From the NCBI GenBank assembly GCA_902774795.1, contig CACYKA010000022.1, positions 1 through 64,000 on the forward strand: a stretch of 64,000 nt of DNA. Reading direction: 5' to 3'. Both the position numbers and the translations under genes were made by a program. Shown here piece by piece: positions 45,747 to 55,589 of this stretch. The stretch is from an uncultured Prevotellaceae bacterium. GTDB lineage: Bacteria > Bacteroidota > Bacteroidia > Bacteroidales > Bacteroidaceae. The notes under the pieces were generated by a model. It was not told the origin of the DNA. It saw nothing but the letters and a program-made list of their open reading frames with translations, and did not search any database. Positions within the stretch are counted from its first letter, which is position 1, and each line of letters opens with the position of its first letter.

Positions 45747-47378
45747 ATGATAAAACCTGATTACATCTTTGAATCTTCTTGGGAAGTCTGCAATAAGGTT
45801 GGCGGCATATATACCGTTCTGTCAACTCGTGCAAAAACACTTCAGGACAATTTTTCCGACCGTATCATCTTCATTGGCCCTGATTGCTGGGGCAAAAAGA
45901 AATGTCCGTTCTTCATTCAGGATAACAGCATTCTGGCTGACTGGCAGAAAGAGACATCACTCAAGGTGAAGGTAGGACGCTGGGACATTCCAGGACATCC
46001 AATCTCAATACTGGTAGATTTCAATCCTTTCTATTCAGAGAAAGACACAATATATGGCAAACTGTGGGAAGACTTTCAAGTTGATTCCCTGCACGCATAC
46101 GGCGACTATGACGAGGCAAGCATGTTCTCATACGCAGCAGGCCTTGTCGTTGAAAGCCTTTACAACTTCCTGAAGCTCGAAGACAAAAAGGTTATATATC
46201 AGGCAAACGAATGGATGTGCGGACTGGGTGCTCTCTACATCAAGAAGAACATTCCGGCCATCGGCACTATCTTCACCACACATGCTACCAGCATCGGACG
46301 CTCGATTGCCGGCAACAACAAACCTCTCTATGAATATCTGTGGGCTTACAACGGCAACCAGATGGCTGATGAGCTGAACATGCAGTCAAAGCACTCAATA
46401 GAAAAGCAGACAGCATGGAACGTCGATTGTTTTACAACAGTTTCAGACATCACAGCAACGGAATGTAAGGAACTTATCGACAAACCGGTTGACGTTGTTC
46501 TTCCTAACGGCTTTGAAGATGACTTCGTTCCAAAGGGTGCAGAATTTACAAAGAAACGTAATGCTGCCCGCAAGGCCCTCTTGAAACTTGCAAATGCCCT
46601 GACAGGTAGTCAGTTCCCAGAAGATACCCTCATCGTTGGTACATCAGGACGCTATGAGTTCCGCAACAAGGGCATTGATGTCTTTGTAGAAGCAATGAAC
46701 CGCCTGAACCACGACGAGCGTCTGAAGAAACAAGTTCTGGCATTCGTGGAAGTGCCTGCATGGGTAGGCGACCCGCGTCAGGACCTGCTCGACCGCCTGA
46801 ACGACAAGAAGGCCAAGAGCTTTGATACTCCTCTGGAGAATCCGATGATAACACACTGCCTCCACAACATGTCAGAAGACAAAGTGCTCGGAATGATGAA
46901 GAACTACGACATGTGGAACCGCAAGGAAGACAAGGTGAAGGTTATATTCATACCAAGTTACCTGAACGGCGACGACGGCATACTGAACATGCCTTACTAT
47001 GACGTAATAATTGGCAAGGACCTGAGTGTCTATCCTTCATACTATGAGCCTTGGGGATATACTCCACTGGAGAGCGTGGCATTCAGCGTACCATGTATCA
47101 CTACCGACCTTGCAGGATTCGGCGTTTGGGCCAACACCGTAAAAGGAGCCTATTCTGAAATAGAAGACGGCGTAAAGACAATACATCGCACCGACTATAA
47201 CTACTCTGAGGTTGCTGACGCAGTTAAAGACACCGTTGTTCGCTATTCTGCTTTCACTCCTGCAGAGGTAAAGAAGTGTCGCAGCAATGCTCAGAAACTG
47301 TCAAAGAAAGCCCTGTGGAAGGAGTTTATCAAATACTACTACCAGGCATACGACTTCGCATTGAGCAACAAGAAATAA
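45747..47378 (+). CDS. Glycogen synthase (GT3-like glycosyltransferase)
   Basis: 543 aa from the ATG at 45747 (MIKPDYIFESSWEVCNKVGGIY). It is of the eukaryote-like GT3 type rather than GlgA: FESSWEVCNKVGGIYTVLS, YQANEWMCGLGALYIKK, TTHATSIGRSIAG, VLPNGF, and ISDL-type C-terminal PSYYEPWGYTPLESVAF with two acceptor/donor glutamates. It extends alpha-1,4-glucan from a nucleotide sugar. The phosphorylase follows 39 bp downstream, so synthesis and breakdown share one transcript. Confidence 0.92.
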   Translation: MIKPDYIFESSWEVCNKVGGIYTVLSTRAKTLQDNFSDRIIFIGPDCWGKKKCPFFIQDNSILADWQKETSLKVKVGRWDIPGHPISILVDFNPFYSEKDTIYGKLWEDFQVDSLHAYGDYDEASMFSYAAGLVVESLYNFLKLEDKKVIYQANEWMCGLGALYIKKNIPAIGTIFTTHATSIGRSIAGNNKPLYEYLWAYNGNQMADELNMQSKHSIEKQTAWNVDCFTTVSDITATECKELIDKPVDVVLPNGFEDDFVPKGAEFTKKRNAARKALLKLANALTGSQFPEDTLIVGTSGRYEFRNKGIDVFVEAMNRLNHDERLKKQVLAFVEVPAWVGDPRQDLLDRLNDKKAKSFDTPLENPMITHCLHNMSEDKVLGMMKNYDMWNRKEDKVKVIFIPSYLNGDDGILNMPYYDVIIGKDLSVYPSYYEPWGYTPLESVAFSVPCITTDLAGFGVWANTVKGAYSEIEDGVKTIHRTDYNYSEVADAVKDTVVRYSAFTPAEVKKCRSNAQKLSKKALWKEFIKYYYQAYDFALSNKK

Positions 47379-47417
47379 AGAAAATAATAACAAAAAAATA
47401 AATTCACACAAAAAATT

Positions 47418-49979
47418 ATGAAAATTAAATCAGCTTATTCGAATACTCCTATATGGAAGGAGTTTAACGTAAAGTCAACCCTCCCAAAGGAGTTAGAATG
47501 CCTCGACGAAATTGCTCACAACATGTGGTGGGTATGGAACTATGATGCCCGCGACCTTTTCCGCTCTCTCGACCCGGAAATCTATGATAAGGTAGAGCAC
47601 AATCCTGTGCAGCTGCTTGAGCGTCTTTCCTACGAGCGCAAAAAAGAGATTGTGAAGGATAAAATGATTATGGCAAACGTACATGCCGTTTATACTCATT
47701 TCAAGGATTATATGTCAGTTAAGCCTGACACCAGCCGTCCTTCCGTAGCATACTTCTCAATGGAGTTTGGTATTCACAACTCCCTGAAGATATACTCTGG
47801 CGGTCTCGGCATGCTGGCTGGTGACTATATCAAGGAGGCTTCTGACTCTAACGTTGACATGTGCGGTATCGGTTTCCTGTATCGCTTCGGCTATTTCAAG
47901 CAGAGCCTGTCAATGGACGGTCAGCAGATTGCCAACTATGACGCACAGAACTTCAACTCACTGCCTATCACCAAGACACTCGACAAGGACGGCAAGCAGG
48001 TTGTCGTTGACGTTCCTTATATGAACTACAACGTTCATGCACTTGTATGGCAGGCTAACGTTGGTCGTGTGAAGCTCTATCTGCTCGACACAGACAATGA
48101 TCTGAACTCTGAATACGATCGTCCTATCACCCACGCTCTCTATGGTGGTGACTGGGAGAACCGTCTGAAGCAGGAAATTCTGCTCGGTATCGGTGGTATA
48201 CTGATGCTTGAGAAGCTTGGAATCAAGAAGCAGGTTTACCATTGCAACGAGGGTCATGCTGCCCTGTGCAACCTGGAACGTCTCGTTTCTTATGTAAAGA
48301 GCGGTCTGTCATTCAACCAGGCTATGGAGGTAGTACGCGCTTCTTCTCTCTATACCGTACACACTCCTGTTCCTGCTGGTCACGACTACTTCGACAAAGA
48401 CCTCTTCGGCAAGTACATGGGCGGCTATGCTGACATGCTGGGCATCTCATGGAAAGAGTTCATCGGCATGGGTCGCGTTAACCCTGAAGATGACAACGAG
48501 AAGTTCTGTATGTCAACCTTCGCATGTAACACCTGTCAGGAGGTTAATGGTGTATCTATGCTTCACGGCTGGGTATCACAGAAGATGTTCGCAGGTATCT
48601 GGAACGGTTACTATCCAGAAGAGAACCACGTAGGATATGTCACCAACGGCGTACACTTCCCATCATGGTGTGCTACTGAGTGGAGACAGGTTTATGACAA
48701 TTATCTGAAGGCTGGCTTCTATCAGGATCAGTCTAACGAAGACCTCTGGCACGGCATCTACGACTGCCCTGACACAGAGATTTGGGCTACACGTATGGCC
48801 CTGAAGGAGAAGCTTATCAAGTATATCCGTGACAAGTTTGCTGAGTCTTGGCTGAAGAATCAGGGTGACCCTGCACGTGTTGTCTCTCTGCTTGAGCGCA
48901 TCACTCCTAACGCTCTGATGATTGGCTTCTGCCGTCGTTTCGCTACTTACAAGCGTGCTCACCTGCTCTTCACAGACCTTGAGCGTCTGTCAAAGATTGT
49001 GAACAACCCTGATAAGCCAGTATTGTTCTTCTTCTCTGGTAAGGCTCACCCAGCAGACGGTGCAGGACAGGGACTGATCAAGCGCATCTACGAGATTTCA
49101 CAGCGCCCAGAGTTCCTCGGAAAGATTATCTTCCTTGAGGACTACGACTACCAGCTGGCACGCCGCCTTGTTTCTGGCGTTGATATCTGGATGAATACTC
49201 CTACACGTCCACTTGAGGCATCAGGTACATCTGGCGAGAAGGCTGAGATGAACGGTGTCGTAAACCTCTCTGTCCTCGACGGATGGTGGGTAGAAGGCTA
49301 TCGCAAGGGTGCCGGTTGGGCTCTGAAGCAGGAGCGCACATACGAGAACCAGGCTTACCAGGATCAGCTTGACGCTACAACAATATACAACCTCCTTGAG
49401 AACGAAATCGTTCCAATGTACTACGACAAGGACAAGAACGGCCTCTCTAAGGACTGGATACAGGTAGTTAAGAACTCTATCGCAACAATCGCTCCTCACT
49501 ACACCATGAAGCGTCAGCTTGACGACTACTACTCAAAGTTCTATACCAAGCTGGCTGAGCGTTCAAAGAAGATCAACGCTAAGGACTATAGCCTTGCTAA
49601 GGAGATTGCTCTTTGGAAGGAGACAGTTGCTGAGCGCTGGGACAGCATCGAGGTTGTTTCTCGTGATGCCAAGGGCTTCGACGATGGTGCAGAGACAGGT
49701 AAGACATACACTATACAGTATGTTATCAACGAACAGGGACTTAAAGATGCTGTAGGCATGGAACTGGTTTGCCTGAAGAACGACCAGGATCCTTCTGACC
49801 GCCGTATTAACCTCATCAAGCCATTCAAGATGGTGAAGTGCGAAGGCAACAACTACACCTTCGAGTGCGAATTCTCTACATCAATGGCTGGAAACTGGAA
49901 GGTTTGCGTGCGTATGTTCCCTAAGAACGACCTGCTTCCACACCGTCAGGACTTCTGCTACGTTAAGTGGCTCGACTAA
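47418..49979 (+). CDS. glgP: Alpha-glucan (glycogen) phosphorylase, GT35, copy 2
   Basis: 853 aa, same architecture and motifs as the copy at 15.0 kb: [77 protein letters not shown]. Divergence is mostly in the last 150 residues. It is paired with glycogen synthase. Confidence 0.95.
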   Translation: MKIKSAYSNTPIWKEFNVKSTLPKELECLDEIAHNMWWVWNYDARDLFRSLDPEIYDKVEHNPVQLLERLSYERKKEIVKDKMIMANVHAVYTHFKDYMSVKPDTSRPSVAYFSMEFGIHNSLKIYSGGLGMLAGDYIKEASDSNVDMCGIGFLYRFGYFKQSLSMDGQQIANYDAQNFNSLPITKTLDKDGKQVVVDVPYMNYNVHALVWQANVGRVKLYLLDTDNDLNSEYDRPITHALYGGDWENRLKQEILLGIGGILMLEKLGIKKQVYHCNEGHAALCNLERLVSYVKSGLSFNQAMEVVRASSLYTVHTPVPAGHDYFDKDLFGKYMGGYADMLGISWKEFIGMGRVNPEDDNEKFCMSTFACNTCQEVNGVSMLHGWVSQKMFAGIWNGYYPEENHVGYVTNGVHFPSWCATEWRQVYDNYLKAGFYQDQSNEDLWHGIYDCPDTEIWATRMALKEKLIKYIRDKFAESWLKNQGDPARVVSLLERITPNALMIGFCRRFATYKRAHLLFTDLERLSKIVNNPDKPVLFFFSGKAHPADGAGQGLIKRIYEISQRPEFLGKIIFLEDYDYQLARRLVSGVDIWMNTPTRPLEASGTSGEKAEMNGVVNLSVLDGWWVEGYRKGAGWALKQERTYENQAYQDQLDATTIYNLLENEIVPMYYDKDKNGLSKDWIQVVKNSIATIAPHYTMKRQLDDYYSKFYTKLAERSKKINAKDYSLAKEIALWKETVAERWDSIEVVSRDAKGFDDGAETGKTYTIQYVINEQGLKDAVGMELVCLKNDQDPSDRRINLIKPFKMVKCEGNNYTFECEFSTSMAGNWKVCVRMFPKNDLLPHRQDFCYVKWLD

Positions 49980-50022
49980 TAAAGAATATTTCTCCCCCTA
50001 ATCCGTAATTATGTAAATCTGC

Positions 50023-50949
50023 GTGAAGACACTTTGGAATACCATAAACGGAATACATCGCATTGAGGCATGGGAGCCCAATTGCTGGATGCAATATACA
50101 TGTCCCTCTGAGGCAGATCAGAAGGAGATGGTGGAAACCTATCAGATTCCTGAATACTTCCTTTCGGATATCAGTGATGCTGATGAGAGAGCACGTTTCG
50201 AGTACGAGGAAGGATGGCAGCTTGTCATCCTCCGAATACCGTACATGAAGGAGATAAAGTCGCGTACCCCCTACACCACGGTGCCTCTGGGCATCATGCA
50301 CAAGGGTGACGTACTCATCTCGGTCTGCTATTTCGAGACAGACATGATGATTGACTTTGTCTCTTATCAGGAACGACGACGACAGGGGTTCACCGACTAT
50401 GTAGATATGATATTCCGCTTGTTCCTGTGCACCTCCGTATGGTATCTTAAGCGCCTGAAGCAGATAAGTTTCCTCCTTAACAGAGCGAAGCGCAACATGG
50501 ATCATGGAGTAGATAATACATCGCTTGTAAATCTGTCACGCCTGCAGGACTCCCTGACTTACTTCGAGACATCCATCCGAGGCAACGAGACACTCCTGCA
50601 GAAGCTGAAGTTCAAACTGCCTGTGGACGAACTGGACGTTGATCTCATTGAAGACGTCACCATCGAGATGGCACAGGCACGTGAGACGGCTCATATCTAT
50701 TCTGAAATCCTTGAGTCAACGATGAATACGTACACCTCTATCATCAACAACAACATGAATACCATCATCCGTACGCTCACATCGTTCTCTATCATCCTGA
50801 TGTTCCCCACCCTCGTGGCATCGCTGTTTGGCATGAACCTTATCAACGGCATGGAAAGCAACACTATGGGGTTCCCCATTGCCATCGGCATCAGCCTTAT
50901 CATAAGCGTCGGGAGCTGGTTCATACTAAGATGGAAAAATCTGCTGTAA
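50023..50949 (+). CDS. CorA-like divalent cation transporter
   Basis: 308 aa. A cytoplasmic alpha/beta and helical domain is followed by two C-terminal membrane helices, with the gating signature GMN in LFGMNLINGMESNTMGFP between them. It transports Mg2+ or Co2+/Ni2+. The start is GTG at 50023; an in-frame TAA two codons upstream excludes a longer form. It lies 43 bp after the phosphorylase, with no terminator seen. Confidence 0.9.
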   Translation: MKTLWNTINGIHRIEAWEPNCWMQYTCPSEADQKEMVETYQIPEYFLSDISDADERARFEYEEGWQLVILRIPYMKEIKSRTPYTTVPLGIMHKGDVLISVCYFETDMMIDFVSYQERRRQGFTDYVDMIFRLFLCTSVWYLKRLKQISFLLNRAKRNMDHGVDNTSLVNLSRLQDSLTYFETSIRGNETLLQKLKFKLPVDELDVDLIEDVTIEMAQARETAHIYSEILESTMNTYTSIINNNMNTIIRTLTSFSIILMFPTLVASLFGMNLINGMESNTMGFPIAIGISLIISVGSWFILRWKNLL

Positions 50950-50952
50950 CAC

Positions 50953-51762
50953 ATGACTCTGCAAACGACAGTAAGAATACCAAAAGCGAATTTTGAAATA
51001 AGGCCCACGGACAAACTCTTGTTCGTGGGTTCTTGCTTTGCCGACAGGATTGGCGGCATCTTTCGCGATAATCACTTCAATGCCGTTGTCAATCCTTACG
51101 GCGTGATGTACAATCCTGCCAGCGTGCTGCATACTATTGAGAAGTTGCACGATGCGGGCCAAAAGTTCGACACTGCCTTTATTACATTGGGCACAAACCA
51201 CGTTTATATTCTTAATGAGACGGGCGAGATTGTCGATAACTGCCAAAAACGTCCATCCATTCTCTTTACCGAGAAGGAACTTTCCATAGAAGAGTGTGCC
51301 GCATATCTCCGACAATGTGTGTCCCTGCTGCGTGAGGACAACCCCGATGTTAACGTGGTCTTCACAGTCAGCCCCATACGCTACGCCAAGTACGGCTTCC
51401 ACGAAAGCCAACTCTCCAAAGCTACCTTACTATTAGCAATTAATTTTCAATTTTCAATTCTCAATTCTCAATTGTCAATTAATTACTTCCCCTCATACGA
51501 GATTATGATGGACGAGTTGCGCGACTACCGCTTCTACGCCAACGATATGTTACACCCCTCCGACCTTGCTGTGCAGTATATCTACGAACGTTTCCGCGAG
51601 ACATACTTCTCCATCAATGCCAAGGCGATGGAAGTAGAGTGGCAGCCCATCAAAAAAGCACTCAGCCACCGTCCTTTCAATGCCGACAGCGAGGAATACA
51701 AAGCATTCATAGCCAAGGCCAAGGCCGACGAGGAAGCCTTCTGCAAAAGATGGAAATTATAA
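50953..51762 (+). CDS. GSCFA domain protein with an in-frame heptamer array
   Basis: 269 aa. The GSCFA signature VGSCFADRIGG (about 25-35) and NPYGVMYNPASV give an SGNH-hydrolase-like fold; YFPSYEIMMDELRDYRFYA and DMLHPSDLAVQYI complete it. Between LLLAI and YFPSYE, where relatives have ordinary sequence, it reads NFQFSILNSQLSIN, encoded by TCAATTx heptamers (51436-51484). Function of the family is not established. It starts 3 bp after the transporter stop. Confidence 0.88.
   Translation: MTLQTTVRIPKANFEIRPTDKLLFVGSCFADRIGGIFRDNHFNAVVNPYGVMYNPASVLHTIEKLHDAGQKFDTAFITLGTNHVYILNETGEIVDNCQKRPSILFTEKELSIEECAAYLRQCVSLLREDNPDVNVVFTVSPIRYAKYGFHESQLSKATLLLAINFQFSILNSQLSINYFPSYEIMMDELRDYRFYANDMLHPSDLAVQYIYERFRETYFSINAKAMEVEWQPIKKALSHRPFNADSEEYKAFIAKAKADEEAFCKRWKL
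51436..51484. repeat. Heptamer array, TCAATTT family, inside the GSCFA gene
   Basis: attaattttcaattttcaat and following tctcaat, tctcaat, tgtcaat units: the same sequence as the intergenic arrays at 28990 and 62784. The frame stays open. Confidence 0.95.
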
Positions 51763-52454
51763 AGCTTACTGATACCGCCTCCACCAACGACTACCTGCTG
51801 GGTCTGAATACTGACCGCGACATCTGTGTCGTGGCTGACTATCAGAGTGCCGGCAAGGGTATGGGCTCCAATACATGGGAGAGTGAGCCAGGCAAGAACC
51901 TGCTCTTCTCAATTCTCGTACATCCTATCTGGCTTCCCGTCAGACAGCAGTATCTCCTCTCTATGGCAGAAGCCGTAGCTATTGTTGAGGTGCTGGGCGA
52001 GGGCTTTGAGATAAAGTGGCCCAACGACATTTATTATGGTGACAAAAAACTGTCCGGCACACGTATCGACGTAAATCTTCACGGCGGTCAGCTGCGTGAT
52101 GTAATCATCGGTACTGGCATCAACGTCAATCAGGAAGTTTTCGTCAGCGATGCTCCCAATCCGATATCCCTTAAGAATATTACTGGCACAGAGCACGACC
52201 GCGACACCCTACTCCGCACCATCCTCTACCATTTCACATATTATTATAATATGGTACGCGAGGCTCCCGACAATATAGTGCACCTTTATCATGAGCATTT
52301 ATACCGCCGCACGGGGCTGCATACTTTCACAGACAAGGATGGCACTTTTAAAGCTGAGATTGTCCGTGTAGCCGAGAATGGCTTCATAACTCTCCGCCGC
52401 ACAGACAACACCCTCTCCCATTACGAATTCAAACAGCTCAGATTCTGCCTCTAA
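51750..52454 (+). CDS. birA: Biotin-[acetyl-CoA carboxylase] ligase
   Basis: 234 aa, catalytic form without an N-terminal DNA-binding domain. STNDYLL, ADYQSAGKGMGSNTW (the GRGxxG biotin-AMP loop as GKGMGS), IKWPNDIYY and GTGINVNQ are present. It attaches biotin to carboxylases. The ATG at 51750 overlaps the GSCFA gene by 13 bp. Confidence 0.93.
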   Translation: MEIIKLTDTASTNDYLLGLNTDRDICVVADYQSAGKGMGSNTWESEPGKNLLFSILVHPIWLPVRQQYLLSMAEAVAIVEVLGEGFEIKWPNDIYYGDKKLSGTRIDVNLHGGQLRDVIIGTGINVNQEVFVSDAPNPISLKNITGTEHDRDTLLRTILYHFTYYYNMVREAPDNIVHLYHEHLYRRTGLHTFTDKDGTFKAEIVRVAENGFITLRRTDNTLSHYEFKQLRFCL

Positions 52455-52478
52455 ACTTTATACGACGTACTGCCACAC

Positions 52479-52538
52479 ACGAGACGGCGTATCAAAGCCA
52501 ACGAAACGCCGTATCAATGACCACGAGACGGCGTTTCG
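52479..52538 (+). repeat. Three 22-bp tandem repeats with internal dyads behind birA
   Basis: acgagacggcgtatc (52479), acgaaacgccgtatc (52501), acgagacggcgtttc (52523), each exactly 22 bp apart. Copy 2 is inverted in its core, so CGAAACGCCGT (52502-52512) pairs with ACGGCGTTTCG (52528-52538) over 11 bp, and with copy 1 over 7 bp. It may serve as the birA terminator. The rest of 52455-52675 shows no feature I can name. Confidence 0.85.
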
Positions 52539-52651
52539 AAAAATACTCTTTGAGCCAGGGGAAATTTCTTCACTGATAAATGGTGCTTGCACTTGAAAAT
52601 GCAAAAGAAAAGCAAGAAAATCACCCCCACTTGAAAAAAACTGTAATAAAA

Positions 52652-52683
52652 TTTGTTTTTTTGCTCACTTAATCGTAATTTTG
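52652..52683 (+). promoter_or_regulatory. Promoter of the duplicated peptide-lipoprotein locus
   Basis: TTTG (52652-52655), 20 bp, TAATTTTG (52676-52683). The leader to the first short ORF is about 50 nt. Confidence 0.72.
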
Positions 52684-52741
52684 CAAACAGAAACGTTTAA
52701 ATCTTATAGTCATGACAACCATATAACTAAGAACATCTATC

Positions 52742-52930
52742 ATGGCAGACCTTGACAAGATGAACTTTGAAATGCTTGAAAGTGTTCGCACTAATCCCCT
52801 GACGGAAATTTTGCGCCACACGACGCAGCAATGTCAGGCACGTTTGTGTCCCGTAACGGGATGCGGACGTGACTTTATGCGTACTTTTACTCTTAAACAA
52901 TATTTTTTCAACAAAACAATAAATTTATGA
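52742..52930 (+). CDS. Short ORF of unknown function (62 aa)
   Basis: 62 aa starting MADLDKMNFEMLESVRTNP, with a cysteine pair in ARLCPVTGCGRDFMRTF. It follows the promoter and overlaps the next short ORF start by 4 bp, which suggests coupling. No relative recognised, and the second copy of the locus has no equivalent. Could be spurious. Confidence 0.35.
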   Translation: MADLDKMNFEMLESVRTNPLTEILRHTTQQCQARLCPVTGCGRDFMRTFTLKQYFFNKTINL

Positions 52931-53085
52931 AAAGAAAACATTATGAAAGGCCATCCCTTGAAGTGGTAGTGTTGAAACAAACCGGGATGCTCATGACGAG
53001 CGGAGACGAGGTGCTGCGTACGGACTATGGTGATCCAATAGAAGATACATGGGGAGAAGAAGAAAAATTAGTATTAGAGCCTTAA
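52927..53085 (+). CDS. Short peptide gene, copy 1 (52 aa)
   Basis: 52 aa: MKRKHYERPSLEVVVLKQTG, then MLMTSGDEVLRTDYGD and an acidic tail. This is the common Bacteroidales pattern of a 45-70 aa peptide with K-x-Y-x-x-P start and a hydrophobic/Ser-Gly middle, often found before surface lipoproteins. Function unknown. It lies 42 bp before the frameshifted lipoprotein copy. Confidence 0.7.
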   Translation: MKRKHYERPSLEVVVLKQTGMLMTSGDEVLRTDYGDPIEDTWGEEEKLVLEP

Positions 53086-53127
53086 AGCTGTATTACGGGT
53101 ATTAACAACAAAAACAGAAGAAAGACA

Positions 53128-55268
53128 ATGAGAACAAAGAATATCTTTAAGACTCTGGCTGCCCTGCTGATGGCATGTGTAGCCTTCACCGCATGTTCTG
53201 ACAAAGACGGCCTGTCACTACGATAAACAAGTACACCATGACTGTGAACGCCACGAAGGGCGACGAGGGCAGCACCCGCGCACTCGCATTGGACGGCAAG
53301 ACGCTCAAGGTGAAGTGGGCTGATACAGACCAGGTGAGCGTATTCAAAGCAAAAACGACCACCCTGCTTGGCACGCTGACCGCTGCTGCCAGCGAGACGG
53401 CCACCACCACGCTGTCGGGCGACCTGACGGGTTCGGTGAACGTAGGCGACAAACTGCGCCTGCTCTTCCCTCGCGCCGACTGGACCTACGCCGACCAGAG
53501 TGGCGTGCTGCTCGGCGACGGGAACTCCATTGAGAAGAACTACGACTATGCCATGGCTGACGTAACGGTAGCAGCGATAGACGGCTCCCATATCACGACT
53601 ACTGCGGATGCCAACCTCGCCAGCCAGCAGGCCATCGTGAAGTTCATCCTGAAGAACAAGGACGGCGGCGCAGCCCTCAATGCCAAGAAACTAACTGTCA
53701 CGGCAGCCAGCAACAAGTTGGTCACGAGTAAGAGAGTATCGGATAATAACTATTATTCCGGTTACACGGTTGACAGTGGCGGCGGCGGCATTAGTGGTGA
53801 TGATCACACCCATCTTGTCGATGGCGATCCGAACACCAAGTGGTGTGACGACGCCAGTCGTCTCTGGTACATTGAGTTCCACACCGACGCTCCCGTTCAG
53901 GTGGACGGCTATATGTTCAGAACCGCTAATGACACTAAGAAGTATCCCAATCGTAACCCGAGGAGCTGGAAGCTGGAAGGTAAGGTGAACAAAGAGGACG
54001 ACGAATGGACCACCATTGACAGCAGGTACGACAACACCGATATGCCCGCATTGAATAATACCGAGCATGATTTTACTGCCTCTGCCCCAGGCACCTACCA
54101 GTATTTCTGTCTGACTATCACAAACGTTCAAAGCGGCGATATCATGCAACTTTCGGAAATGAAACTGTTCTCCAAAGGTGCTGAAACTACGGAAATTACC
54201 GAATACGGCCCTATTAGCGCAACGCCTGACGCTGCTGCCAGTGAACTCACTGTAGCTCTACGCAACGAGAACGCCGGTGCCGACACCTATACCCTTACCG
54301 CCTACGACGGCAGTTTATACACCTTAGAGAAGGCGGGCGTCACCTTCGAGAACGGCAAATACTACGAGATCACGGCGAAGCTGACGGAACTGACAACAAT
54401 AGACCTCTCGACCGTGACGGAGAGTGAAATAACTGTCAGGAATGGCAACACCATCACTGGCACGCATGATCAAGAACTGAAGATTTTCATCGCCGACGGT
54501 GCCAATGTGACACTCGACAACGTCAATATCACTAATGGCAGCATTGTCTGCAATGGCAATGCCAGCATTAACCTCGTGGGTACCAATACAATTACAGCAC
54601 CTGCCAATTATGCTGCCGTCCAAATAGGCGACGAAGGCACCACGCTGACCATTTCGGGCACCGGTAGTCTCAACGCTACCGGTGGCGATGGTTCTGCTGG
54701 TATCGGAACGGGGTTGGCACAAGATGAAGAAAAGACTGGTGGCAATATCACGATCAATGGCGGTACGATAACCGCTACCGGTGGCTATTACGGTGCCGGT
54801 ATCGGATGCGGGCAGGCTAATTCAAAGACAGAGAACAACAATGCCGCCAATAAATGTGGCAATATCTCGATCACTGACGGTACGGTAACCGCTACTGGTG
54901 GCTTGACTGCTGCCGGTATCGGAACGGGGGCTGCTGTTATAGGTTATGAAAATAGATTCGCCAGCGCTATTTGTGGCGATATCACAATCACTGGCGGTAC
55001 GGTAACCGCTAATGGTGACGTGGATGCTGCCGGTATCGGAACGGGGTCGATTACTACGCTATTGGGCGAAGGATCCGCTAAATGTGGCGCTATCACGATT
55101 ACCAGCGACGTTACAAAAGTTACTGCATTTACTGCAACAACAGTCAGTGATGACGTTTGCAGTATAGGTAAGGCAGGTGATGAAGATTATGAATGCGGCA
55201 CGATAACCATCGGCGGCACGGAGTATCCCGACGGCATCAGCGACAACCCTTACACCTATAAGCCGTAA
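53128..55268 (+). pseudogene. Discoidin/beta-helix surface lipoprotein, copy 1, frameshifted after the lipobox
   Basis: MRTKNIFKTLAALLMACVAF with lipobox FTAC starts at 53128 but stops at 53224. The body continues one frame away from before 53238 (PVTTINKYTMTVNATKGDE). A single missing base near 53207-53211 would join them. Body domains: fimbrillin-like N-terminal region, F5/8-type discoidin region (HLVDGDPNTKWC ... WYIEFHTDAPVQVDGYMF), and repeats such as ITINGGTITATGGYYGAGIG of a right-handed beta-helix. The intact paralogue is at 55590. Likely a surface adhesin or carbohydrate binder. Confidence 0.75.
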
Positions 55269-55282
55269 GGAACTCTCCCTCT

Positions 55283-55319
55283 CGCCCCGCATCGGAGCAC
55301 ACCGCAATGGTGCGGGGCG
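55283..55319 (+). terminator. GC-rich hairpin after lipoprotein copy 1
   Basis: CGCCCCGCA / TGCGGGGCG with a 19-nt loop; no T run, so termination is uncertain. Confidence 0.55.
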
Positions 55320-55399
55320 GGGGATTTCCCCAAACAGGCGCGTAATGGCGGAACAGAGTAATTATACATTATATTTATTACATTTTAAACAAAACAAAC

Positions 55400-55546
55400 A
55401 TGAAGAAAAAAGAGTATGAGAAGCCATCCCTTGAAGTGGTAGTGTTGAAACAAACCGGGATGCTCATGACGAGCGGAGACGAGGTGCTGCGTACGGACTA
55501 TGGTGATGCAATAGAAGATACGTGGGAAGAAGAAGTAAAGCCTTAA
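55400..55546 (+). CDS. Short peptide gene, copy 2 (48 aa)
   Basis: 48 aa: MKKKEYEKPSLEVVVLKQTG then MLMTSGDEVLRTDYGD and WEEEVKP. The DNA from the PSLEVV codons to TDYGD is almost identical to copy 1, while start and end differ. It precedes the intact lipoprotein by 43 bp. Confidence 0.72.
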   Translation: MKKKEYEKPSLEVVVLKQTGMLMTSGDEVLRTDYGDAIEDTWEEEVKP

Positions 55547-55589
55547 TGTTGTATTACGGGTATTAACAACAAAAACAGAAGAAAGAACA

